Below, one piece after another: positions 6,364 through 13,085 of a DNA stretch of 16,007 nt. The stretch spans positions 1 through 16,007 of the forward strand of contig WLLG01000019.1 in NCBI GenBank assembly GCA_009700815.1, written 5' to 3'. Origin of the DNA: Actinomycetota bacterium. GTDB lineage: Bacteria; Actinomycetota; Acidimicrobiia; Acidimicrobiales; Microtrichaceae. Position 1 is the stretch's first letter. Every line of letters begins with the position of its first letter. Under the pieces are notes generated by a model, which did not search any database, was not told the DNA's origin, and worked only from the letters and a program-made list of their open reading frames with translations. Both the position numbers and the translations under genes were made by a program.

Positions 6364-7776
6364 ATGGATCAGGAGAACACCCCCAACAACTCAAATATCA
6401 ATCCTGCTTGGACGCCCCCAGCGGCGCCCCCAGCGGCGCCCGCAGCCCCAAGCCGGCCACCGCAGGCTGGCCCGCCTTCTGCGCCGCCACTCGCAGGCCC
6501 CGTAGCTGGCCCACCTACGGCCCCCCAAGGGATGTCTGCCCCGGTTGCTCCTCTGCCGCCGGCATATACCGGGTGGTCAGCTCCTGCTGCTCAGTCAGCA
6601 CCGGGAGCAGCAGCTACCGGCCTTGGAGGTACTGCACCTTCGGCGCCGCAGCCAGCACCCTCGGTCAAGCGAAAGGCCTCTTCTAGTGCTCGTCAGCCCA
6701 GCGGGGTGCGCTCTGCACTTATTGGCGGCTTAGTCGGAGCAATCGTGGCCGGCGGGGTTGTTGGGGCTGCCCTTTGGAATAACGGCGGTTCAAACACCAA
6801 CGCGGCTACTCCGGTGGCAACCTCGGAGAACGCTCGGCCATCCGCAACCATGCCAGGTGGCAGCCTGGATGTGCGTTCGCTCCTGACCAAGGTGAGCCCT
6901 TCTGTGGTTGCCATTCACACGGGTACTCGACAAGGTGAGGCGGCGGGTTCTGGTGTCGTGATCAGTGAGGATGGATTGGTCCTGACGAATGCCCATGTTG
7001 TGGAGGGTGCAACCTCGATAGAGATTGACTTCTCCGACGGCCGCACTGTCGAGGCTCGGCTCATTGGCGCCGTCCCAGAAAACGACGTTGCCCTGATCAA
7101 AGCAGAGGGCCTTGGAGATCCGGTGAAGGCGGCCGACCTAGGCAATTCAAGTGACCTTCAGGTTGGCGATGACGTCGTTGCAATCGGCAACGCCCTGAAC
7201 TTGGGTGAAGAGCCAAGCGTGACCACAGGAATTGTGTCTGCGCTTGGTCGCTCGCTGGACTCACCCTCTGGTGAGACACTGACTGACCTGATTCAGACTG
7301 ATGCGGCAATCAACCCCGGAAATTCGGGTGGACCGCTTATCAACAGCAAAGGCCAAGTGGTTGGCATTAACACAGCGATCCTTGCAGATGCGCAAAACAT
7401 TGGATTCTCGCTGTCGATCGACTCAATCAAGAGCATCATCGACGATGTCAGTTCTGGCCGCGAGGTCGAAAGCAATCGCCCGGTGCTCGGAGTAGAGACT
7501 CTCGACGTGGCCGGAGTCGATACTGCTGTGGTCGACCGGTTCTCGATCACTGCTACCTCTGGCGCCTTCGTGCAGAAGGTTTCGCCAGGGAGTGGCGCAG
7601 ATGATGCTGGCATGCAGGCCGGAGACGTGATCGTTGCAGTGGATGGTCGCAGAATTCGTACGGCCTCAGATGTCGGGCAGGCCGTCAAGGCAAAGAACGC
7701 TGGTGACCAGATCAAGGTGACTCTTGAGCGATCAGGCGAGAAGCTCGACGTCACCGCAACCCTCGGATCGAAGTAA
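6364..7776 (+). CDS. Membrane-anchored HtrA/DegP-type serine protease with PDZ domain
   Basis: 470-residue S1C protease for quality control of extracytoplasmic proteins. Residues 1-110 are a Pro/Ala-rich cytoplasmic region, probably disordered, ending in a basic patch (VKRKASSSAR). One transmembrane helix lies at about 117-138. The trypsin-like domain follows with the full triad: His211 in TNAHVV, Asp241 in ENDVALIK, Ser321 in GNSGGPL. A C-terminal PDZ domain spans about 374-470 (GAFVQKVSPGSGADDAGMQAGDVIVAVDGRRI). This domain order matches actinobacterial membrane HtrA proteins such as mycobacterial HtrA and PepD. It seems monocistronic: promoter-like CATACT upstream, strong hairpin 3 nt after the stop. 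The Pro/Ala region is encoded partly by a 12-bp repeat. Confidence 0.95.
   Translation: MDQENTPNNSNINPAWTPPAAPPAAPAAPSRPPQAGPPSAPPLAGPVAGPPTAPQGMSAPVAPLPPAYTGWSAPAAQSAPGAAATGLGGTAPSAPQPAPSVKRKASSSARQPSGVRSALIGGLVGAIVAGGVVGAALWNNGGSNTNAATPVATSENARPSATMPGGSLDVRSLLTKVSPSVVAIHTGTRQGEAAGSGVVISEDGLVLTNAHVVEGATSIEIDFSDGRTVEARLIGAVPENDVALIKAEGLGDPVKAADLGNSSDLQVGDDVVAIGNALNLGEEPSVTTGIVSALGRSLDSPSGETLTDLIQTDAAINPGNSGGPLINSKGQVVGINTAILADAQNIGFSLSIDSIKSIIDDVSSGREVESNRPVLGVETLDVAGVDTAVVDRFSITATSGAFVQKVSPGSGADDAGMQAGDVIVAVDGRRIRTASDVGQAVKAKNAGDQIKVTLERSGEKLDVTATLGSK
6416..6448 (+). repeat. 12-bp in-frame repeat coding part of the Pro/Ala linker
   Basis: GCCCCCAGCGGC occurs twice in tandem (6414-6425 and 6426-6437) followed by a degenerate third copy (GCCCGCAGCCCC). 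It encodes reiterated Ala/Pro in the cytoplasmic N-terminus of the HtrA-like protease and could vary in length by slippage. Confidence 0.6.
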
Positions 7777-7779
7777 TCC

Positions 7780-7810
7780 TTCGGTGCGCCCGCGTCGCGG
7801 GTGCACCGAA
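7780..7810 (+). terminator. Strong hairpin after the htrA-like gene
   Basis: Arms 7780-7793 and 7797-7810 pair over 14 bp (TTCGGTGC with GCACCGAA outside, GCCC with GGGT including one G-U, then GC with GC) with a 3-nt loop GTC. It starts 3 nt after the TAA. The downstream sequence (TCCTGCTTGTC) is only weakly T-rich, so it may stop transcription or protect the 3' end. Confidence 0.7.
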
Positions 7811-7834
7811 TCCTGCTTGTCGAGGCACAGCAGG

Positions 7835-7840
7835 TAAGAT
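7835..7840 (+). promoter_or_regulatory. Putative -10 hexamer for the small ORF and ppk1
   Basis: TAAGAT lies 8 nt before the ATG at 7849, with no Shine-Dalgarno before that ATG. It would drive a leaderless transcript covering the small ORF, ppk1 and the NUDIX gene. No PHO box is visible here. Confidence 0.45.
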
Positions 7841-7848
7841 CCCCGTCT

Positions 7849-8136
7849 ATGTATAACCAGCCAGAGATCGATCCGGATGCCCCAGTAGAACCCCCTAAGG
7901 CACATGTCACCATCGTGTACTTGGGAGCTGTAGCTCCGCATTGGGATATCCGGTCTGAATCTGGCGATCAGCAACTTGTCAGCGGCTTTCGCACCCGGGT
8001 GAATGCCCGATTGATGCTGCTTCCGCCACATGATCCGCAGTTCCGCCGAAATAAAGAGCGGGTGAACCGCGATGCTGAGCGAGAGCTCATCGCGTTGGAA
8101 TGGGACCTTGGTGATGACGAGTACGCAAACCGCTGA
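7849..8136 (+). CDS. Unrecognised 95-residue protein overlapping ppk1
   Basis: I do not recognise this family. The product has an acidic Pro-rich start (PEIDPDAPVEPPK), a hydrophobic strand-like segment (HVTIVYLGAV), a basic, Arg-rich middle (about 47-75, including FRRNKERVNRDAERE) and an acidic end (ALEWDLGDDEYANR). There is no signal peptide, membrane helix or Cys/His metal motif, so it should be cytoplasmic. Support for a real gene: an upstream -10-like TAAGAT with leaderless spacing, placement after the htrA hairpin, and a 23-base overlap with ppk1 that suggests translational coupling. It may affect Ppk1 expression or activity, but that is inference from position only. If it is not coding, the ppk1 transcript would have a leader of about 265 nt. 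Confidence 0.65.
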   Translation: MYNQPEIDPDAPVEPPKAHVTIVYLGAVAPHWDIRSESGDQQLVSGFRTRVNARLMLLPPHDPQFRRNKERVNRDAERELIALEWDLGDDEYANR

Positions 8137-10195
8137 GTCACCCGAAGACCATTACCTGAACCGTGAGTTGTCCTGGCTGGACTTCAACGCACGTGTTCTG
8201 GCGCTAGCAGAGAACCCCGCAACTCCGTTGCTGGAGCGGGCCAAATTTCTGGCCATTTTCAGTCGCAACTTGGACGAGTTCTTCCAAGTCCGCGTTGCTG
8301 GCCTGAAAGATCGAATTGCTGCAGGAGTCCGTAAGCGAAGCATTGACGGCCGCACAGCTAGCCAACAACTTGAGCTCATTCTGAAGATGGCTCGGGAACT
8401 CACAGTGCGAGCCGATGAGGCTTTTCTTGGGCCCGTTAGCAAGGGCTTAGCCGATGCAGGGATCACATTTTCGACTTGGTCGCAGCTTGCAGAGGATGAT
8501 CGTAAATGGTTGACCGAGGAGTTCCACCGGAGAATCTTCCCGGTGCTCACGCCCCTTGCAGTTGATCCCGGTCACCCGTTCCCGTATATCTCCACCCTCT
8601 CGCTCAACTTGGGTGTCATTGTGCGCGACCCGGAACGCGGCGAGCGCCGCTTTGCTCGGGTCAAGGTGCCGCCGTTGTTGCCCAGATTTATGGTGCTTCC
8701 CGATGGGCAGCGGTTCGTTGCTCTTGAGCAGGTCATCGCTGCTCATATGGAGGACCTGTTCCCGGGGATGGAGGTCGAGGACTGCGTCACGTTTCGCGTG
8801 ACTCGCAATGCCGACCTGACCGTAGAAGACGAAGAGGCCGATGACTTGCTGGCGGCAATCGAGATGGAACTGCGCCGCCGCAGATTCGGCAAGGCAGTTC
8901 GTCTCGAAGTGGAAGAGGACATCTCCTCTGAGTCACTTGAATTGATTCGCGAAGAACTTGAGCTGGATGACGATGACGTCTTTGCGCATGCTGCGCCCAT
9001 CGATCTGGGTGGATTGTTCACCGTCTGCAACCTTGACCGAGATGATCTTAAATACGAGGATTTCGCCCCGCTCACGCAGGCCCGCCTGAGCTCCGAAACA
9101 GAAGATGAAGCTCCCGACATTTTTGCAGTAATTGCCGAGGGCGACGTGCTGTTGCATCATCCCTATGACAGCTTTGTTTCTTCGGTCGAGGAGTTCATTC
9201 ATCAGGCCTCGATTGACCCCAAGGTGCTGACCATCAAGCTCACCCTCTACCGCACCTCGGGAGACAGCCCGATTCTGGCATCACTGATTCGTGCTGCTGA
9301 ACAGGGCAAGCAAGTCGCTGCTTTGGTCGAACTCAAAGCCAGATTCGATGAGGAGCGAAACATCGAGTGGGCTCGGCGCCTTGAGCAGGCAGGTGTTCAC
9401 GTTGTGTACGGGCTGGTAGGGCTCAAGACCCATACCAAGACCTGTTTGGTGGTTCGCCAAGAGGGTGAAGGCGTGAGGCGCTACTGCCACATCGGAACGG
9501 GCAACTACAACTCAAAGACCGCTCGCACGTACGAAGACATCGGGCTGTTGACCGCTGACGATCAAACTGGTGCAGATCTCAGCCAACTCTTCAACTATCT
9601 CACTGGTTATGCACGCAACGTGGAGTATCAGCGTCTGCTCGTAGCGCCCCATTCGCTCCGCTCGGGGCTACTCGAACTCATCCGCAACGAGCGAACCGCC
9701 CCCGCGGGTTCCGGTCACATCGTGATGAAGATGAACAGTTTGGCTGACCCTGAACTCATTGAGGAGCTGTATGCCGCTTCGGCGGATGGAGTTCGCATTG
9801 AACTCATCGTTCGGGGCATCTGCTGCCTGCGTCCGCAGGTTCCTGGGTTGTCCGAAAACATCACGGTGCGCAGCATCGTTGGGCGTTACTTGGAGCATTC
9901 GCGAATCTATCGGTTTGGCAATGGTGGCGGTCCCGACCTGCCGCTTCACTTCATTGGCTCGGCCGACTTGATGCCCAGAAACCTGGATCGACGGGTAGAG
10001 GCGATGGTGCCGATTGACAACCCAGTACTGGCGAAGCGAATCGACGATGTCCTGCAAGTGAGTTTGCTTGATGACACCCTTGCATGGGAGTTGAAAAATC
10101 ACGACTGGGCTCGAGTCGATGGTCAGCGAACCCTTGAGACACACCTTGAACTGCAGCGACTTGCCATGGAGCGAGCCTCGATCGGTATTCGCTGA
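8114..10195 (+). CDS. ppk1: Polyphosphate kinase 1
   Basis: Reversibly transfers the ATP gamma-phosphate to polyphosphate. 693 residues from the ATG at 8114, normal for Ppk1 (about 690). The N-domain begins with YLNRELSWLDFNARVL and continues into LAIFSRNLDEFFQVRVAGL. The autophosphorylated histidine is H440 in GLKTHTK. H459 in HIGTGNYNSKTA lies 19 residues later, as with H435 and H454 in E. coli, and H595 in YLEHSRIYRF corresponds to the second essential histidine (E. coli H592). An acidic insert (DEEADD; LELDDDDV) occupies the region before the C1 domain. The ATG lies inside the preceding small ORF (23-base overlap); GTG at 8111 or ATG at 8072 are alternatives. The NUDIX gene starts 20 bases after the stop, so the genes are likely co-transcribed. 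Confidence 0.97.
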   Translation: MTSTQTAESPEDHYLNRELSWLDFNARVLALAENPATPLLERAKFLAIFSRNLDEFFQVRVAGLKDRIAAGVRKRSIDGRTASQQLELILKMARELTVRADEAFLGPVSKGLADAGITFSTWSQLAEDDRKWLTEEFHRRIFPVLTPLAVDPGHPFPYISTLSLNLGVIVRDPERGERRFARVKVPPLLPRFMVLPDGQRFVALEQVIAAHMEDLFPGMEVEDCVTFRVTRNADLTVEDEEADDLLAAIEMELRRRRFGKAVRLEVEEDISSESLELIREELELDDDDVFAHAAPIDLGGLFTVCNLDRDDLKYEDFAPLTQARLSSETEDEAPDIFAVIAEGDVLLHHPYDSFVSSVEEFIHQASIDPKVLTIKLTLYRTSGDSPILASLIRAAEQGKQVAALVELKARFDEERNIEWARRLEQAGVHVVYGLVGLKTHTKTCLVVRQEGEGVRRYCHIGTGNYNSKTARTYEDIGLLTADDQTGADLSQLFNYLTGYARNVEYQRLLVAPHSLRSGLLELIRNERTAPAGSGHIVMKMNSLADPELIEELYAASADGVRIELIVRGICCLRPQVPGLSENITVRSIVGRYLEHSRIYRFGNGGGPDLPLHFIGSADLMPRNLDRRVEAMVPIDNPVLAKRIDDVLQVSLLDDTLAWELKNHDWARVDGQRTLETHLELQRLAMERASIGIR

Positions 10196-10215
10196 TGTGG
10201 TTCAGGTGGAACTGA

Positions 10216-10680
10216 GTGACTGAGTCGAAGGCCCGACAGATTCGAGCCGCTGGAGGGGTCGTCTGGAGGCTGCGATCTTCGGGGCAGCCGCAAAGCGAGC
10301 TTGGCCCACAAAGCAGATTTTCCGATATGGAGTTCGCACTAGTGCACCGGCCTCGGTATCAGGATTGGAGCCTGCCGAAGGGCAAGGCGAAGAAGCGAGA
10401 GTCGAGCGAACAGACTGCCCTGCGGGAAGTGCGAGAAGAAACGGGGCTGGAGTGTGAACTCGGAGAGGAACTCCGCACCGTGCAGTACCTGACTCCAAAG
10501 GGTGAGGAAAAGACTGTTCGCTGGTGGGCGATGACGGTCCTGAAGGACCATGGATTTGAACCGAACGAAGAGGTTGATCGGATTTCTTGGGTTGCCTTTG
10601 AGGAGCTATCGAGGATCTGCGCGTTTTCCTCTGACCTTGAAGTTGTTCACTCGCTGTCAATATATGAACGAGATATTTAG
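10216..10680 (+). CDS. Single-domain NUDIX hydrolase, MutT1-like
   Basis: 154-residue NUDIX hydrolase. The box G-x5-E-x7-REVREETGL is complete (GKAKKRE then SSEQTAL then REVREETGL, about residues 56-78). The preceding RAAGGVVWR and ALVHRPRYQDWSLPKGK closely match the N-terminal domain of mycobacterial MutT1, whose gene neighbours ppk1 (Rv2985/Rv2984). Mycobacterial MutT1 also carries a C-terminal histidine-phosphatase domain, which is absent here. The substrate may be 8-oxo-dGTP or 8-oxo-GTP, diadenosine polyphosphates or another nucleotide; sequence does not decide. The GTG start is supported by AGGTGGA (10204-10210) 5 nt upstream. It begins 20 bases after ppk1 and is probably in the same operon. 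Confidence 0.92.
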   Translation: MTESKARQIRAAGGVVWRLRSSGQPQSELGPQSRFSDMEFALVHRPRYQDWSLPKGKAKKRESSEQTALREVREETGLECELGEELRTVQYLTPKGEEKTVRWWAMTVLKDHGFEPNEEVDRISWVAFEELSRICAFSSDLEVVHSLSIYERDI

Positions 10681-10682
10681 AA

Positions 10683-10727
10683 GTTCTCAACTTATTTCAA
10701 TACATTTCAAACTTGGTATTTTATAAA
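10683..10727 (+). promoter_or_regulatory. Candidate distal Pho-type repeats and -10 upstream of pstS
   Basis: Three degenerate units GTTCTCAACTT (10683), ATTTCAATAC (10694) and ATTTCAAACTT (10704) recur at 10-11 nt spacing. A -10-like TATAAA (10722-10727, followed by T) starts about 8-10 bp after the last unit, the geometry of a PhoB/PhoP-activated promoter that lacks a -35. The match to a PHO consensus is weak; an AT-rich UP-like element is the alternative. Confidence 0.3.
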
Positions 10728-10737
10728 TTTGGTAGGG

Positions 10738-10759
10738 GTTCACCTTCTGTTCATCCAAA
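10738..10759 (+). promoter_or_regulatory. PHO box (PhoP binding site) upstream of pstS
   Basis: Two adjacent 11-nt direct repeats, GTTCACCTTCT (10738-10748) and GTTCATCCAAA (10749-10759), match the Streptomyces-type PHO box built of GTTCACC-like units. A weak further unit, GTACAGCGCAA (10771-10781), is in the same 11-nt register. A TACCCC at 10764-10769 could be the -10, which would place the box over the -35, as at activated pst promoters. This predicts phosphate-starvation induction of pstSCAB-phoU by a PhoR-PhoP system not in this window. Confidence 0.75.
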
Positions 10760-10848
10760 TCGCTACCCCAGTACAGCGCAACTTCCTAGCTTTGGGGCTT
10801 GTAGGTCCAGATGGCCTTCGAAATAGATTTCCCGTCACTCCCGCCCCT

Positions 10849-10853
10849 AGGAG
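10849..10853 (+). promoter_or_regulatory. Shine-Dalgarno of pstS
   Basis: AGGAG lies 7 nt before the ATG at 10861. It fixes the start; the frame stays open 5' to a TTG at 10729 only because it happens to run through the promoter region. Confidence 0.75.
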
Positions 10854-10860
10854 AAACAGA

Positions 10861-11991
10861 ATGAATTTCACGCCTAGAAAGTCCCGCAGCACTCAACTCG
10901 GTGCCAGCATCGCATTGATTGCTGTTCTCGCCTTGTTTGCCGTCGGTTGCAGCAAATCCGATAGCGAATCAACCGAATCAACTACTGACAAGTCAACAAC
11001 CACGGTCGCTGCAGCAGGCGAAGCCCCTACCGATGCCTCCATCAAGGCCCTTACTGCATCGGTTTCCGGTGGAGGAGCAAGCTTTCCTGACTCCTTCTAC
11101 CAAGCTGTCAACACAGACTTTAACGGCGTAGCTGGAACCGAGCGCGTGACCTATGCCAAGAGCGGCTCCTCTGATGGACGCTCGCAGCTCTCTGCTGGAA
11201 CCGTTGATTTCGCTGGTAGTGATTCGCTGCCTAAGGATGGCGAAGTCTTCCCGAGCACTGTGTTGTACTTCCCAACTGTTGCAGCACCGATCACGGTCTC
11301 GTTCAATCTGGACGGTGTGACCGAACTTCAACTCAGCCCCGACGTGATTGCAGGAATCTTCCAGGCAGAGATCACCACTTGGAACGACCCCAAGATTGCT
11401 GCAGACAACCCAGACGCAGAATTGCCTGCGACCGCAATCACCGTCGTGCATCGCTCAGATGGCTCGGGTACTACCAACAACTTTACGAAGTACCTGACAG
11501 CGGCATCGCCCAGCGTCTGGACTCTGGGAAGTGGTGACGAGGTCAACTGGCCAGAATCCACTCAGGGAGCAGAGAAGAACTCCGGAGTTGCGGAGTTGAT
11601 CAAGCAGACCTCTGGAGCCATTGGATATGTTGACCTCGCAGATGCCGGTAAAGCCGGTCTGAGCCTTGCCAGCATTCAAAACTCCTCTGGGAACTACATC
11701 GCTCCCTCGGTTGAGGGCGTGCAGGCTGCACTCGAGGACGCAACCATCGAGGCAAACCTGACCTACAACCCGCTGAATGGTTCCGGTGCCAAGGATTACC
11801 CGATCACAGCGCCAACCTTCTTGTTGGTACTCGACAAGCAAGCCGATGCTGCCAAGGCCACCACCATCAAGACCTACTTGCAGTACGTGTTGACCACGGG
11901 CCAGGCCCAAGCATCCGAGACTGGTTACGTTGCGCTTCCGAGTTCACTCGCCGAAAAGGCGATTGCTCAGATTGACAAAATCGCTAGTTGA
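10861..11991 (+). CDS. pstS: Phosphate-binding lipoprotein PstS
   Basis: Extracytoplasmic phosphate-binding protein of the high-affinity Pst ABC importer, 376 residues. The N-terminus is a lipoprotein signal: basic residues (TPRKSRS), a hydrophobic core (about 13-27), and a lipobox ending AVGC with the modified Cys at residue 30. A Ser/Thr/Asp-rich linker follows. The binding domain shows PstS landmarks: GGGASFPDSFYQAV, YAKSGSSDGRSQL, TVDFAGSDSLP, ITTWNDPKIAADNP and VVHRSDGSGTTNNFTKYL, which supply phosphate ligands. The start is set by a Shine-Dalgarno at 10849. The PHO box upstream implies phosphate control, and a hairpin between pstS and pstC probably makes PstS more abundant than the membrane components. 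Confidence 0.97.
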   Translation: MNFTPRKSRSTQLGASIALIAVLALFAVGCSKSDSESTESTTDKSTTTVAAAGEAPTDASIKALTASVSGGGASFPDSFYQAVNTDFNGVAGTERVTYAKSGSSDGRSQLSAGTVDFAGSDSLPKDGEVFPSTVLYFPTVAAPITVSFNLDGVTELQLSPDVIAGIFQAEITTWNDPKIAADNPDAELPATAITVVHRSDGSGTTNNFTKYLTAASPSVWTLGSGDEVNWPESTQGAEKNSGVAELIKQTSGAIGYVDLADAGKAGLSLASIQNSSGNYIAPSVEGVQAALEDATIEANLTYNPLNGSGAKDYPITAPTFLLVLDKQADAAKATTIKTYLQYVLTTGQAQASETGYVALPSSLAEKAIAQIDKIAS

Positions 11992-11995
11992 TCTC

Positions 11996-12029
11996 ACTGG
12001 GGTCGGATCGCTTGCGGTCCGGCCCCAGT
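11996..12029 (+). terminator. Hairpin between pstS and pstC (attenuator or stabiliser)
   Basis: ACTGGGGTCGGATCG (11996-12010) pairs with CGGTCCGGCCCCAGT (12015-12029) over 15 bp with two G-U wobbles, closed by a CTTG tetraloop. A pyrimidine tract (CTCTTTCTCT) follows. It starts 4 nt after the pstS stop and lies 63 bases before pstC. It could act as a partial terminator or a 3'-end stabiliser giving high PstS with lower PstCAB. Confidence 0.8.
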
Positions 12030-12092
12030 CTCTTTCTCTAATGAGTTTTATCTGATGACTTCAAAGGGCATGTATGTGTGCATTGAGTACTG

Positions 12093-13085
12093 ATGACTAC
12101 CCAGCTTGAAAGTCCTCCCGCCGAGAGCGAGGAGACCTCTCCGAATCCTCTGACGGAGCAAGGCTCTGGAGCAGTTGCCGACGGAATTTTCCGAAGGGTA
12201 ACGCTGCTATCCGGAGTTGCCGTTCTGGTGATCCTGCTGCTCATCGCAGTGACGACCACCAAGCAGGCTTGGCCAGCGTTTTCTGAACTCGGTACCTCGT
12301 ACTTCTTTGGACTTGAGTGGATCCCGTCTGAGGGGATCTACGGCATTGTCCCATTGGTATACGGCACCGTCTTGGTCTCGCTCATAGCCGTGTTCTTTGC
12401 GGTTCCGCTCAGCATTGGCATAGCGCTGTTCGTGACAGAACTAGCGCATCGGCGTGTTCGCAGCAGCATCACGCTAGTGATTGACCTGCTTGCCGCTGTG
12501 CCCTCAGTGGTATTCGGGTTGTGGGGCTTTTATCAGCTCATACCGATCTTTCAGTCGGTCTTCAATGCAATAGCCGATGCTGTTTCCTCGATCCCCGTCC
12601 TGAACGTCATCTTCGCCCCCGGGTCTGGGTCAAGCTTTATGAGTGCAGGTTTGGTTCTTGCACTCATGATTATCCCCATCATCACCTCGGTTACCCGAGA
12701 GGTCTTCTTGACGGTGCCAGAAAATGACAAGTCTGGTTCGCTTGCACTTGGGGCGACCCGATGGGAGATGATCAAAGGTGTGGTCATTCCGCATTCCACA
12801 GGCGGCCTGACAGGAGCAGTGATGCTGGGGCTCGGCCGGGCAATGGGAGAGACCGTTGCCGTCGCACTGCTGATCGGAGCTTCACCGCAAATTTCGGCCA
12901 ATCTGTTTGGGCGTGGAGAGACAATGCCCGCTCAGATCTTCCGCAGCTTGTCAGAGGCAGGAGGCCTGTACCGATCGGCTTTGATCGGACTCGGTGTCTG
13001 CCTGTTTGTGATCACCATTGTGGTGAATGTGTCGGCTCGACGGATGGTGCTCGTGATTGACCGGCGGATAAAGGGGACGGCATGA
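12093..13085 (+). CDS. pstC: Phosphate ABC transporter permease PstC
   Basis: 330-residue inner-membrane permease subunit. A hydrophilic cytoplasmic N-terminus (about 33 residues) is followed by six predicted helices, near 36-56, 85-113, 124-145, 182-202, 240-262 and 292-315. The cytoplasmic EAA-type loop that contacts PstB is GATRWEMIKGVVIPHSTGG, followed by LGRAMGETVAV, both typical of PstC. The family residues near TM2 (ALFVTELAHRRVRSSI) are present. Only a weak GAG (12085-12087) precedes the ATG. Its stop overlaps the pstA start (ATGA at 13082-13085), so the two permeases are translationally coupled. Confidence 0.96.
   Translation: MTTQLESPPAESEETSPNPLTEQGSGAVADGIFRRVTLLSGVAVLVILLLIAVTTTKQAWPAFSELGTSYFFGLEWIPSEGIYGIVPLVYGTVLVSLIAVFFAVPLSIGIALFVTELAHRRVRSSITLVIDLLAAVPSVVFGLWGFYQLIPIFQSVFNAIADAVSSIPVLNVIFAPGSGSSFMSAGLVLALMIIPIITSVTREVFLTVPENDKSGSLALGATRWEMIKGVVIPHSTGGLTGAVMLGLGRAMGETVAVALLIGASPQISANLFGRGETMPAQIFRSLSEAGGLYRSALIGLGVCLFVITIVVNVSARRMVLVIDRRIKGTA

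Noticed and set aside
7293..7913. Long open frame on the minus strand opposite the HtrA-like gene (206 codons)
   Set aside because: It lies antisense to a gene with complete protease motifs, has a Ser/Thr/Arg-rich low-quality translation with no recognisable domain, and has no promoter or ribosome binding site.
10729..10860. Extended pstS N-terminus from a TTG at 10729
   Set aside because: It would run through the PHO box and put 44 residues before the lipoprotein signal peptide. The ATG at 10861 has a good AGGAG at 7 nt.
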